Positions 45,183 to 58,271 of a stretch of DNA of 64,000 bases are shown here, piece after piece. The position numbers and the translations under genes are program-made. Source of the stretch: Costus lasius (Eukaryota; Streptophyta; Magnoliopsida; Zingiberales; Costaceae); NCBI GenBank assembly GCA_027563935.2, contig CM050449.1, positions 53,151,949 through 53,215,948 of the forward strand. The letters run 5' to 3'. The notes under the pieces were generated by a model. The model did not search any database. It saw only the letters and a program-made list of their open reading frames with translations, and was not told the origin of the DNA. How positions within the stretch are numbered: the stretch's first letter is position 1; each line of letters begins with the position of its first letter.

Positions 45183-46999
45183 ATTGGTATCAGAGCCAAG
45201 GTTTATGCATGTTTTTATGATTGCTTGACCCCTTTTTGTGTGATCCATTATATGCGCATGTTCAAGAGATCTAGGGTTATCATCATGCGAAAATTTTACA
45301 TGAGAGTATTGGCGCATGTTTATAGTTTGTGGCGCATGAATGATGCTTATATGTTGCGCTTGTTGTATGTTATAGTTTTTCTTCAAAACTTCATCACTTG
45401 CGCGCCTCACTTAGATCTAAGCGCCTACTGTAAATCCTTAGACAGGTTAGTAGGGTTGAAGTCATCCTCTAGGTTAGATCCAACCAGTCTGATCAGACCA
45501 TCTGACAGCCTAGATGGGTCGACCAGATAGCACCTGTGCGCAAGCGCGAGGTGGCTATAAGTCGACTGCATCACAGGCGTGTAGCGATGTCTGATTGAGA
45601 CAACTAATTGAGCGCACATGAGTTAGGCCCGGGGTCACACCCGCTTGCCAGACCTCATTGTGGCCGTTCAGCCCTAAACGCATGCATGGTTGACCTTTTG
45701 GTCGACTCAAGTCAGTTAGGACTTGGTGCATGCAAGGGCATTGGATCTGACTAGACAAGGTGAGTGGATCCCTATTAATGGACTGTTGTAAGGTTGTAGG
45801 GCATATAAGAAAATTAAAAAAAAATGATGCCAATGGGGTTTTCAAAATTTCATTTTCTTATTAGATCACATGCTGATTGGATGCCATATGTTTGTTTATT
45901 TAATCTTATGTGGGCTGCCCTGTTTAATGTGTGCTGTGCTGGGGCCTGCGAGCCTGGAATTTAAATGTAAATTAATATTTATTGTGATCTGCGCATCACA
46001 TTTTATTTAATTTATAAAGTGTAATTGACCTGCGAGTCAATCTTGTCTAGATAGATTAATTTGTAATTTAATCAGACAAGAGCACAGAGCACACTTGGCA
46101 GAGGCTTGACCAGGTGGGAGGTCCAGGGTTCGACTCTGGGACAGGCGCATTTTCCCTGGTGGGTGCACCTGAGCTGCAATTGGCGCTTGGGCCCTAGGTT
46201 GGGCCAGATAAGAAGCAAAAGCCCCATGAAGAAAAGCAAGTGAAGACTTAAGTTAGGTTAAGGTCTTACTTAGGCTTAATGGGCTTTTACCACATAAGAT
46301 CAGCATGCTTTCTCTTTATCAATTATATAATTAGAAATGCATGATTTATTTATCTTCTGCTATCACCATAGGAATTGTATGATAGTTGAGAAGATAAAAG
46401 ACCGTTAAAATCCAACGTTAAAATTTCAAGCTCGTAAGCCTTCTGACGCGAAACCTCACTGTTCTGACTATCGTTGGAGCCGTGTTGTACCCACTCAGTG
46501 GGCACGTCCATCTATCTTCAGACTGTGCGGGATTACACCTGCGTGTTACAGAGAAGGGATTTATCGCTTCTCGTTGCTCAGCATAGCACGTGGTGGTCCA
46601 GGGAGTAGGTCAGGTCAGCTTGACCATGTAGGCTACATATGTGGCGCATATGGTAGCACATGGAGGCAGCCATCTGTGGGATCAGAGACTGTGTTGTACC
46701 AACTCAGTTGGCACAGTCTGCTGGATTGCCCAGATGAAGGGGAATCGCACGGGTTGGCGATTGGCTGGGACAGCCTACCAGAAATTAGTGCTTGTACTCT
46801 CTGTGCATCTTATCTCGCCTGAGCGGGACGCGGAGACCAAGTGTGAAATCTGGATCCCATCTCACTAAAAGAGTTCTACTCTTTCGGGCTGTTTTGCTGG
46901 ATTTTTCAGTCAGATAAAATAGTGAGAAAAAGAATCATTCTTAAGTCCTGATTGATTCTTAACATTGATACTAACCTTGCTGTTCTTGCATTGTTGTAG
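45056..46999 (+). other. Predicted leader intron of copia C (1944 nt)
   Basis: The donor TCA|GTATGA is at 45056. A perfect branch site TACTAAC is at 46969-46975 and acceptor TTGTAG ends at 46999, 25 nt after the branch A. Without splicing the LTR ATG meets TGA two codons into the intron. Confidence 0.6.
45185..45196 (+). other. Copia C primer-binding site (iMet tRNA type)
   Basis: TGGTATCAGAGC lies two bases after the LTR end at 45182. Confidence 0.92.
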
Positions 47000-47020
47000 A
47001 TTCCTGCAGCAACGAACACC
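45197..47020 (+). other. Copia C 5' leader, non-coding
   Basis: There is no gene. It contains the T-arm-like hairpin (46123-46139), the paired CTCAG-loop hairpins (46482-46505 and 46691-46714) and the acceptor before gag. Apparent ORFs at 46574-46868 match those in A and B but start at non-ATG codons or in overlapping frames. They look like a by-product of recent common origin. Confidence 0.78.
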
Positions 47021-50000
47021 ATGAACTTTAATGTGCGATCCCTACTGGAAAGGGAGAAGTTTGCTGGGCCAAACTTCTCAGACTGGTACGGACACCTTAA
47101 GATTGTTCTTAAGGCAGAGAGGAAACTGTATGTCCTCGAGACGGCGATACCGCCTCAACCCGCTCCGAACGCCGCAAGGGCGGTTCGGGAAGCCTATGAA
47201 AAGCATGTCAATGATAGCATTGATGTCGCTTGCCTGATGCTAGCGTCTATGACGCCACCGCTGCAGCGTCAGCATGAGGATATGTCTGCTATAGAAATTA
47301 TAGCAAACCTCAAGATGCTATATGCTGCACAGGCGAGGACTGAACGCTACAATTTGACCAAGCTTTTCTTTCAGAGCAAACTGGCTGAAGGGAGTCCAGT
47401 AGGAGCTCATGTGCTCAAGATGATTGGGCACAAGGAGGCTCTAGAGAAACTGGGACATACCATCAATCAGGAGCTTGCTGTAGACATTATTCTGCAGTCT
47501 CTCCCGCCTTCTTTCGATCCGTTCATTATTAACTTTAATATGAACAAGATCGACTGTACGCCGGCAGAGTTGCTGAATATGCTCTTGACTACTGAGGAGA
47601 CTCTGAAGGGAAAGCCTTCAACCTCTGTCTTAATGGTTCCTTCCAGGAACAAGAAGAAGGGGAAGAGGGGCAAAACCCCAGTCAAGAACTACAACAAGGC
47701 GCTGAAACAAAAGGTTAAGCGGTCGAAGGAATACAGATGTTTCCACTGTGGCCAACAGGGTCACTGGAAAAAGGACTGTAAAGCGCTCCAAGGAGACAAG
47801 AAGGGAAGCATCGCTTCTGGCTCAGGTATTTATGTGACTGAGGTCATGTTTTCTTCTTCTATATCATGGGTGTTGGACACTGCATGTGGAGTTCACATTT
47901 GTTCAAATGTACAGGAACTCAAGAGAAGAAGACAGGTGGGGCAGCATGAGGTGGACCTACGAGTTGGAAACGGAGCATGGGTTGCTGCTGTTGCTGTAGG
48001 GGAATATTACATCTCATTACCATCTGGACTTGCATTGGAACTAGACAATTGTTATTTTGTTCCGAGTATAACTAAGAATATTATCTCTATTCCTGCTCTT
48101 GTCAGGAAAGGGTTTTCCTTTGAATGCAATATGTCAAAGTGTGTTTTATCTATTGATAATATTGTTTATGCTACTGGTTCAATTAACAATGGGTTATTCA
48201 TGTTGGACATGGAATGTTCTATACAAAATATTGATAATAAGAAAGCCAAGTATGCTGATGATAGCACCTTGCTATGGCATAGTCGTTTAGGCCATATTAA
48301 CAAGAAACGCATTAAGCGGTTGCATGAACATGGACTGCTGGGATCATTCTCCTATGAGGAGATTGATACATGCAAAGCTTGTTTAATGGGCAAAATGACG
48401 AAGTCACCTTTTCCTAATAAAGGTCAAAGGGCTTCAGGTTTACTTGACCTTATACACAGTGATGTGTGTGGGCCATTTAGTAAACATGCCAGAGGTGGCT
48501 ATTCGTACTTCATTACCTTTACTGATGATTTCAGTAGATATGGGTATGTCTATTTAATGAGACATAAAAGTGAATCTTTTGACAAGTTCAAAGAGTTCAA
48601 GAATGAAGTACAGAATCAGCTAGGCCGAAATATCAAGGCACTTCATTCTGATCGAGGTGGAGAATACTTGAGTCATGCGTTTACTGACTATCTGAAGGAG
48701 TGTGGGATTATCTCACAGCTCACTCCGCCAGGAACACCGCAATGGAATGGTGTGTCCGAGAGGAGAAATAGAACGTTACTTGATATGGTTCGTTCTATGA
48801 TGAGTCAGGCTACTTTACCTTACTCCTTTTGGGGATTTGCACTGGAAACAGCTGCAAAGGTACTAAACCGAGTGCCATCCAAGGCAGTTTCAAAGACCCC
48901 ATATGAGTTATGGTATGGGAAACAGCCGAGCTTGACATTTATCAGGATCTGGGGTTGCGAGGCTTATGTCAAAAAGCTCGCCTCTGGGAAACTAGAGAGC
49001 AGATCTGACAAATGCATCTTTGTCGGTTACCCTAAGGAAACTAAGGGTTATTATTTCTACGATCCCAAAGAGAACAAGGTATTTGTTGCTCGGACGGCCA
49101 TTTTTCTTGAGAAGGAGTTTCTTCTGCAAGAAGCCAGTGGGAGAGAAATAAAACTGGATGAGAATCCAGAGGAAGGACAAAGTAGTCAAGCACAGTTGGA
49201 TGAGCCTGAGCCGGTAGAACAGGTTACTGAACAACCTCAGGCTCAGATATCACGGGAACCGCAAAGATCGGGAAGGATTCGTCGATAGCCTGAGCGCTAT
49301 GATGGAGTCTACATCATTGATAATGATGAACCCCTCACTTATGCGGATGCGGTCAGTGGACCAGACTCAGCTAGATGGCTTGAAGCTATGCGAGCCGAGA
49401 TGGACTCCATGTCAGATAACCAAGTTTGGGATTTGGTTGATCCGCCTCCGGGAGTTATCCCTATAGGCTGTAAATGGATCTTCAAGAAGAAGATTGACAT
49501 GGATGGTAACGTGGTTACCTATAAAGGCAGGCTAGTTGCGAAAGGTTTCAAACAAATCTACGGGATAGATTATGATGAAACTTTCTCACCTGTAGCTATG
49601 TTTAAGTCTATTCGGATTCTTTTCGCGATAGCAGCATATTACGATTATGAGATCTGGCAGATGGATGTGAAGACTGCTTTCCTTAATGGAAAATTGGATG
49701 AGGATGTGTATATGACACAACCTGAAGGTTTCACTAATCCATCTGATCGTCATAAGGTATGCAAATTATAGAAGTCCATTTATGGACTTAAACAAGCATC
49801 AAGAAGCTGGAATATTCGTTTTGATGAATCAATTAGTGAATTTGGTTTCATCAAGAATGAAGATGACCCGTGTGTATATAAGAGGTTTAGTGGGAGCGTA
49901 ATTACTTTCCTAGTCCTCTACGTCGATGATATCTTAATCATTGGAAACGATATTCCTGAACTGCATGCTGTCAAAGCATGGTTAAGAAAATGTTTCCTGA

Positions 50001-50902
50001 TGAAAGATTTAGGAGAAGCAGCCTATGTATTAGGTGTGAAGATCTACATGGATAGATCTAAGAGGCTTCTCGGGCTGTGCCAGAGTACTTACATCGATAA
50101 AGTCCTGGAAAGATTTCATTTAGAGAATTCTAAAAGAGGATATCTTCCAGTCAGACATGGTCTGAATCTTTCAAAGAGTCAGTGTCCACAAACACAGACT
50201 GAGAAAGATGAAATGGACAATACGCCTTATGCTTCGGCTATTGGATCCATTATGTATGCGATGTTGTGTACTCGCCCAGACGTCGCTTACGGGTTAAGCG
50301 TGACCAGTCAATTCCAAAGTAATCCAGGTCAGGCGCACTGGATTGCAGTCAAGAACATCTTGAAATATCTGCGGAGGACCAAAGATATGTTCTTGATATA
50401 TGGTGGTCAGGAAGAACTCAGTATTGAAGGATATACTGACGCTTCGTTCCAATCTGACCAGGATGATTTCCGATCGCAATCAGGCTATGTTTTTAGCTTG
50501 AATGGAGGAGCAGTGGTGTGGAAGAGTTTCAAACAGACCATCGTTGCTGATTCCACAACAGAAGCCGAGTATGTTGCAGCCTCAGAAGCATCTAAGGAGG
50601 CAGTATGGATTCGCAAGTTCGTTAAGGAACTTGGTGTTGTTCCTTCGAGTGCAGATCCTTTGGTTATCTTCTGTGATAACACTGGAGCAATCGCACAAGC
50701 AAAGGAACCGCGGTCGCACTAGAAGTCCAAGCACATACAGAGACGGTTTCACTTGATCCGGGAGATCATTGATCGTGGCGAGATCAAAATCTGCAAGGTT
50801 CATACAGATGACAATCTGGCAGACCCGCTTACCAAGCCTCTGGCGCAGCAGAAGCATGAGAAGAACTGTAATAATATGGGTTTGAGATTCCTCAACCATT
50901 AG
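47021..50902 (+). pseudogene. Copia C gag-pol, three in-frame stops
   Basis: The frame is the same length as A (3882 nt) with no indel that shifts it. TAG codons occur at 49286-49288 (codon 756, CAG in A), 49769-49771 (codon 917, AAG in A) and 50720-50722 (codon 1234, CAG in A). The intact part covers Gag, knuckle (CFHCGQQGHWKKDC), protease DTACG and integrase, so a truncated Gag-PR-IN product of 755 aa could still be made. Reverse transcriptase and RNase H cannot. YVDD is unchanged downstream. Two of the three stops are C-to-T at CAG sites. Confidence 0.94.
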
Positions 50903-50922
50903 ATTAAGTGCAAGTGGGAGAT

Positions 50923-52599
50923 TGTTGGGGTATGCCCTTAAGGCTAATGTTTGAGGCCTTGGGGTTGTATCAGTATCATGTATAAACTCTTATGTTTATA
51001 AAGGCAATGGTTGTTATTCAGGTTGATATATTATCTGCTGCAATACATATACTTCTGAATAATGTCTCAATGCTGTTCAGCTAGGCTGACATGCACTTTT
51101 GTCCTTAGTCGAGATATCTTGGTGAACATGAGACAGCCTTGATATGATTGAGACTAATATGTATTCTAATCTTATAGGATGCTTCGAGCATGGAATAAGA
51201 TGTAGACTCATGGGTACATTGGATGTACTGGACAGACCCTACTAGGATATTCAATTGCTTGTCACAATGTGAATAATCCTTGATTGCAACAAGTGGCACA
51301 TTTCCTCTGACTTGAGATCACTTGTGTTTCTAAATGATGATTGTCATTGTTTTGAGGTAGTTCAATATCATTTGAAACATAATGGTTATAGACTATCTTG
51401 GATGGTGAGCTTGAGTCATGTTAGGGCACTAGTGATAGATAAAGGATCGCCGTCTCCTTCATTGGAGTGTGATGTTCTAAAGGGCCCCCTTGGATGAGAT
51501 GATTGAGAAAGTGTATGGCCATACCCAGGTGACTATGTTCATCTGATCTAATCATGCTCATCATATTGGAGTTACAAGCTTGACAGGCTTGTCCAATAAG
51601 AACATCCAGTGGCAAAGGAAACATGTATGCCTAGTGAGTTGATTCACACTTGTGCTGTGGTTTGGGTGTAGTCTTGGAAGACTCTTTCCTTTATATCGGG
51701 AGACAGTGATGTGTTGCTAGATACCCCTCGCTGATCGTGATGACGTAAGTTATCGTTACCGACATTTAAAGGAAACCCTTAGGGTCGCACAATTTGATGA
51801 TATGGCTTACTTAAGTCAGATCGTGTGGACTGAATTGTTTAGGTTCAGTTTAAAGGGATTTAATTTCTGATTGTGAGTGAGATCTGGTCTGATCATGTTT
51901 AATTGATTAGGGCTTAAGATCGGTAAGCTTCGATTGAGAGAATGGATGCTAGATCGGTGAGATCAGGAGCATCGAGAGATCAACGGTCAGATCTTAAGCC
52001 TCAGGGGTTTATTGTAATCTGGACTAATGGCTTGGGTTGTTTGGTTTCTTGAACCAAACCGAATTGAACCAGCTCATTGGATGAGCGCATGGTTCAAATG
52101 AAGAGGCATTTTGCGATTGGGGTAAGTTGTGGTCGCATGAACGTTGAGACTTTTCTATTTTTAGAAAGCATGTCTCTAAACGTGACCATGACTCTCACGT
52201 TCTCAGTGCTCACGCTCTCTTGACGCCTCTTTGGGCTTTTCGACACTGGCATCTCTTGCGTGTGAAGGTGTGGACGAAAAGAGGAGCTCTCGCCAAGCAT
52301 AGGATTTCTCATCTCTTCCCTTCCATTCAGTCAGGATACTTGGACGATCCTTGCTAGCACAAGGGGCGACAAGGAGGAGCCAAGACTCATCTTGTGTGCG
52401 TCATCTCTGGAGAAGATCCATTTCGATCTTTGCTTCCAAGACGCCATCTAGAAATGGCATCGGTATGATTTCTTCTCTTGTATGTAATCATTTTAACGTT
52501 GATCGTAAAGCATGCAATAGATCTAGAAACCCTCTTCCGCTGTTTAAATCCCTTACATGTGCCTATTAGGGTTTCATCCCCTTGACTAGGGGACCTTCA
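50923..52599 (+). repeat. Copia C 3' LTR (1677 bp)
   Basis: It is the same length as the 5' LTR, is preceded by the polypurine tract AAGTGGGAGAT and is followed by the CAGAT duplication. Confidence 0.95.
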
Positions 52600-52604
52600 C
52601 AGAT

Positions 52605-53375
52605 GATATCGCTGTAGTACATACTTGAGTGCTAAGTTCCTTTACACATGCTTATGGCCCCAGTAAGAACTATACTGGACCATCAAGCACCATGAACTAA
52701 ATCATGTTCAAATGAATGAAGCTGCTTCCTTGGCTGCCACAAGAAGCTGCAATGTACTCAGCCTTATTTGTAAAATTTTGCCACTATGGTTTGCATAATG
52801 CTCTTTCAGCATACAACACCACAACAAGGCAAAGCGCAAATCCTGGCTGTGGTCATAAGACTGGAACGAAGTATCAGTGTACCCTTGTAAACAAAATTCT
52901 TCCTGTCTATCATAGACTAGACTTCAATCCTTTATACTTCCCAAGTATATATAAGGATTGCTTTCACAGCTATCAAGTGTCAAACACTAGGATCTGATTG
53001 AAACTTACTGGCTATGCTCCAAGCATTTGCCACAAATGGTCTTTTGTATATTACTCAAAACATGATCCATCCTATACACCATGTATCAGGATTTTAGACC
53101 CATGTTATTACTCTCCAACTGTGTCATAGGATACAACATCCTCATGAGAGTCAGACCATATCTCTCTGGAAGGTATCAATATTTGGAATCATCCAATATA
53201 AACCTTTCCAGAAACTCTTGGATGAACATAGATTGACTAAAGGGCAATAACTTTCTTGGATCTCTATCTATAGATCCTCATGCCTAGGATATAGGCATCA
53301 TTCCCTAGATCATTCTTCTCGAAATACATCTCAAGCCTTTTCTTCACCATGTGAAGAGCTGAGATGTCATTCCAT
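52605..53375 (-). pseudogene. Copia D RNase H / RT C-terminal region, decayed
   Basis: The minus strand matches the RT-RNase H part of B at about 11370-12170 with many substitutions and indels. For example, 'gaagctgcaatgtactcagcc' near 52744 corresponds to the TEAEY RNase H region. No long frame survives. Confidence 0.7.
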
Positions 53376-55046
53376 GTGAGGATTGTTGGGGTATGCTCTT
53401 AAGGCTAATGTTTGAGGCCTTAGATTATTTACAGTATCATGTATAATCTATATGTTTTATAAAGGCAATTGTTGTTATTCAGATTGTTACATTATCTGCT
53501 GCTGTATGTATACATCTGAGTAATGTCTCAATGATGTTCAGCTTAGCTGACATTCAGTATTGTCATTAGTCGAGATATCTCGGTGAACATGAGACAGCCT
53601 TGATATGATTGAGACTAATATGTGTTCTGTTCTTGTAGGATGCTTCGAGCATGGAATAAGATTTAGACACATAGGTGCATTGGATGTACTGGACTGACCC
53701 TATTTAGGATATTCAATTGTTTGTCACAATGTAATTAATCCTTATATGCAAGCAAGTGGCATATTTCCTCTGACTTGAGATCACTTGTGTTTCTAAGTGA
53801 TGATTGGCATTGTCTTGAGGTAATTCAATATCATTTGAAAGATAATGATTAAGGATTATCTTGGATAGTGGGCATGAGTCATGTTAGGGCACTAGTGATA
53901 GATATAGGATTGCCTCTCCTAGATGGAGTGTGATGTTCTAAAGGGGCCCCCTGGATAAAATGGTTGAGAATGTGTATGGCCATACCCAGATGACTATGTT
54001 CATCTGATCTAACCATTTTCATCATGTTGGAGTCACAGGCTTGAAATGCTTGTCCAACGGGAACATCCAGTGGCAAAGGGAAACATGTATGCCAAGTGAA
54101 TTAGATTCACACTTGTGCTGTGGTTTGGGAGTAGTCTTGGAAGACTCTTTCCTTCATATCGGGAGACAGTGATGTGTTGCTAGATACCCCTCTCTGATCG
54201 TGATAACGTAAGTTATCGTTACCGACATTGAAGGAAACCCTTGGGGTCGCACAATTTGATGATATGGCTTGCTTATGTCAGATCGTGTGGACTGGAATTA
54301 TTCTAGTTCAGTTTAAAGCAATTTAAACTCTGATTGGAAGTGAGATCTAGTCTAATCATGTTTGATTGATTAGGGCATATGATCGGTAAGCTTCGATCGG
54401 GAGAATTGATGTTTGATCGTAAAGATCAAGAGGTTCAATGAGATGTGTGGTTAGATCTTGAGCCACTTGGTTCAGAGAGAGATCTTAACCAGGTCTGGTT
54501 CGGTTTGATGCTTGAACCAAATTGGGATTGAACCGGTTTACTTTGTGAACGCATGGTTCAATTGAAGAGGAGTTTTCGATGGCTTCATGGGGAGTTAAGA
54601 AGGGAGTTACAATTCGGTTCTTACCATTTTTGGTGGCCGAATCTTTCCTTTTTGGAAACAACGGTTTTGAAACCCCTTCTACTCTCTTCCTCCTCTCGCA
54701 TCTTCTTCATCTTCACGCAAGGGAAGAAGTTAAGAAAAAAAAAACCTACCCAAGGGCGCACATCTCCTCTCCAAGACACGATCAAAGACTCCTTGGTGTC
54801 TTTGCTAGCACAAGGAGCACAAGGAAGAAGTTGACATCATCTTGTGTGTGACACTTTTGGAGAAGAGGCACTCGCCCCTTTCTTTTTCCAAGTCGCCACT
54901 CACATCATGGCAATGGTAATACTCTAACTTGTCTTTCAAGTTTACAAGGTTGATCATAGTATCAAGTCATGCGATTTTGTTTTCCTTTTTCGCTTCAACA
55001 AGTTCATATGAAATAATACTTGCGAACTAGGTTTCCTTCAAGTGAG
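53376..55046 (+). mobile_element. Solo LTR S of a copia element, with GTGAG duplication
   Basis: A single LTR (53384-55040, 1657 bp, TGTTGGGG...CCTTCA) sits in D with no internal region, as expected after LTR-LTR recombination. The bases abutting it do not match (AGGAT/AGTGA). But GTGAG occurs at 53376-53380 and 55042-55046, leaving GAT before and A after the LTR. These are the same bases that flank LTRs inside the element. ATG-GCA-ATG|GTAATA is kept at 54907-54921. Confidence 0.85.
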
Positions 55047-56817
55047 AATATCATCAATCTTCTAGAACAAGAAATACTATTAAGGTGCTCCCACTGATCT
55101 TCTTGTAAACACAGGCTCTTTTAAACATGCTTGCATAACACCATGCATATCTTTATGGCCTTGATATGAAAACCTTCTGGCTATTTCCTTATAGATATCT
55201 TTTCAGACGTCGATGCAAGAAAGGCAGTTTTCATAACAACACGCCATAACTGATCATGCAATTATAACAAATAGATTCCTAATGGACTTAAAACTCAGCT
55301 ATTGGTGAAAAATTTCATTATTATCCACCTAGTGGATTTGCCTGAAATTTCTATTCACTAGCTTGCCTTTCAAGGTAACAATGTTACCTTCCATGTCTAT
55401 CTTCCTAGAATATTTATTTACAGCCTGTGGGAATTACCCCTTTGGCAGCTCATCCAAGTCCCATACTTGATTAGCAGACATGGAGTCCATTATGGTTCTC
55501 ATGGCCCTTAGCCATTTCTTGGAATCTGGTCCACCGACCGCTTCCATTTCCTCATAAGTCTTAGGTTCATCCTTGATGAAAAATTCGTCATGCCCAGCAT
55601 ATCGAATCGATCCAGACTTATGTGGTTCCTGTGTTACTTGAACCTCAGGTTGACTTTCAACCTGTATATAAGATTTTGCTCTCCATCTGTGTCTAATTAT
55701 ATTGTGGTTGATTCTGGACCTTGTCCCAATCAAATCTACTCCCACTAGCTTCTTTTAAAAGAAATACTTTCACAAGAGAGATAGCAGTTTGAGCAACAAA
55801 TATTTTGTTCTCTTTGGGATAGAATTAGCACTCTACAGTGCACCACAAACACATACTTTTGAATCAGTGCACATTACATTCCCAATTCCATTGAAGAAAT
55901 GGGATATTTGTAGTTCGCAACTCAAAAGCTAACTTAGACACTTTCTTATGGAGTGGCAGTGCATCTGTTTGCATGGCATCATAGTAGTATATTTGCATGA
56001 TTATTCAAAGATGGAACCACATCCAATGTGTTCCTTTTTTCTTTCTTTGAAATTCACCACACAGTGGTGTACTAAGTAAGCTGTGAGATAACTCCACACT
56101 TCTTAGGACAGTCATCAAATTCTCCACTAATCACCTTGATTCAATCAAAGTGCTTTAATAGATCCTCCAATTTGACTCAATACTTCATTTGTGAACTTCT
56201 TGGATTTCTCCAAAGTTCTTAGGTTGGATAAGGCATACCCACACCTGATGAAGCATATAACACCTCTTCGTGCTTGTTTATATGGGTCCACACACATTGC
56301 TGTGTAATAGATCCAACAAGCTACTTACCCTTCCACCCTTTATGGTGAAGGCAGCATCTGTAATTTTGCTCCTTTGAATAAGGCTCACATGTATCATAAT
56401 CCTGAAAGGATAATAATCCCAACAGTCCATGGACCTTTGGATGTGACCATTCTTCTATGGTTCAAGAGGCAATGCTATAAGAGGGTGTTTATTGAATCAT
56501 TGGATCTGATCTTGTGTTACATATAGAACCACAAACTATTATCAATTGTATCACTTCAATAGAACATCTCAGATTTAAAGAAAAATATCATTTATTATTT
56601 CAAACTGAAATCCTTTCCAAAAGGAATGATGTTCTAATACATAAGCTGATACATAATAGCAAAGTTCTAGATAAAGTCTTCAAGGCAGTGAGATGATATC
56701 AATAGCAGCATCCAATGCTCCGTCCCTGACCCAAGAGTCGATCCCATCAAGCCTAATTGTCCTACTTCTTTTGAGCTCCTGCACATGTAAAACATATGTG
56801 AGCCTCACATGCGGTAC
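55047..56817 (-). pseudogene. Copia D RT, integrase and protease region, decayed
   Basis: The best surviving piece is a 103-codon frame at 55434-55745 (minus) matching the integrase-RT linker and RT start (PKTYEEMEA, SANQVWDLDELP). Further right, short blocks match integrase and the HHCC region of B. Near 56790-56830 the protease motif reads LGTAC where relatives have LDTAC, so the catalytic aspartate codon is lost. There are frameshifts throughout. Confidence 0.75.
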
Positions 56818-57369
56818 CTAGTACCCATGAATAAGAAGTAGACATAAAGATCTTGGTAACACAATACCTGAAGCGGATGGATTACATCCCTTCTTCTTTG
56901 TCATGCTCTTCTTGGCCATTAATCCTCTTCGAAATACCCATGCATTTCCAGTCTTCCGAAGTATTAGCTTCGAAGATACAGAACCATGGTCATTCTCAGA
57001 TTTAGGCATACACTCTGAAGATCCAATAGAACTCTCCTGATCATTGTCTATAGAGCATGGTGTGAAGAGACCTTTGAGATGTATGATAAGATCATAAATC
57101 CCCATCTCATCACACTCAACCTTGACCTCTGGGGTCATGCACTCTAAGACAAGAGTAGTGTACTGTTCGTTATCTTCACAATGTTCAAGATAGACATTCC
57201 ACTCCCACTCAGTAGTGAAATACACACTGGGCTGGGATGGAGGTCTTTCAAGGAGATGCACCTTATTCTCTTGTTCTAGTATCTTGGACAAAATCTTGAA
57301 CCACTTTGTCCAATTTGTCCCATCCAGTTTGTTTTTATAAAGTTTTAATCTTAGATCAGGAGATGCCAT
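56818..57369 (-). pseudogene. Copia D gag remnant (183 codons)
   Basis: This frame on the minus strand starts MASPDLRLKLYKNKLDGTNW, a copia Gag of the same fold as A (GTNWTKWFKIL...; LECMTPEVK...). It is shortened by an internal deletion, lacks the zinc knuckle and shifts frame before the protease. The ATG directly follows a TTGTAG acceptor-like site, so in this lineage the start is the first codon of the predicted second exon. It is a different and older family than A, B, C and E. Confidence 0.75.
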
Positions 57370-58271
57370 CTACAATAAGCAAATAAGTAAAATAAGTACT
57401 ATGATAAAGCATTTAACAAGGACTTTAACTTAAATGCTATGCTCCCACTATTTCCAAAAACAAGTTGAGAACTCTCAAACTCAACATAGAAATAAGTGAG
57501 TAGGTTCCTAATTTCACATGCGGTCTCCGCGACTCACGAGGGTGAGTTGGGATGCACAGAGAATCCCATGCTTCCTTAGGTAGGCATACCAGCCAATTAT
57601 GTCGTGCACAACTCCTCTTAGTTAAGAAAGACTAGGCGCCCTGTGTCCAACGAGGGCTGGATATAACACAGAACCCTATCCTCTCAACAGCTGCCTCTAG
57701 TGATTCATCATGTTAGTGACATATGAAAAACTAGTCAAGTCTGGTCCTAACCGTTATGCCCAGGGCCAACGATTCCTTGCGAAGGCACGCCCAGGTTAAA
57801 ACTAGACTGGGGAAATCATTATCACCTCACACCTTCTAAAGATAAGTGGGTGTGTCCCACGAGGGTGGGAAACAGTTCACAATACCACCGATCGATAGTT
57901 TGATGAGGACTACGCGTTAGAAGGCTATTGACTTGATATTGTATTGAGAGTTTTTTGCATGTTTGTTTTATTCTTTTCTAGCATGCAGTTTTCCTATGGT
58001 TATGGCAGCAAAGGAAAAACATCACAGGCATGCTATGGACAAAATAATAAACCATCACAGGCATGCTATTTTGGTCGATATGGTCATAGCCCTTTTCATA
58101 CACATAACTTGTCATGAGCCATGTGACATGTTATCGTGCATCCAAGGGTTGCGAGTCCCTGAAGCAAATCAGCCCCTGCCAGAAGCCAAAAGCAAGTGTC
58201 CTTCCTTCAGCCGTAAAGTCCATCACCACGCTTCCAAAGCTGGCGCCACTTCTGACTCCGATTGAAGAAGA
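57370..58271 (-). mobile_element. Copia D 5' leader, cut by copia E
   Basis: There is no gene. It matches the Z1 leader (1-720) block for block. It is interrupted at 58272 by copia E; the five bases before it, GAAGA, are the predicted target duplication, whose partner lies outside the window. Confidence 0.75.

Larger units (their letters stand above)
43506..52599 (+). mobile_element. Copia element C (Angela/BARE-like), full length with dead ORF
   Basis: The element is flanked by CAGAT (43501-43505 and 52600-52604). Both LTRs are 1677 bp (43506-45182 and 50923-52599) with about eleven differences by eye, so it is older than A and B. Leader, primer site and polypurine tract are intact. The polyprotein keeps its length but has three nonsense codons. 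Confidence 0.95.
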
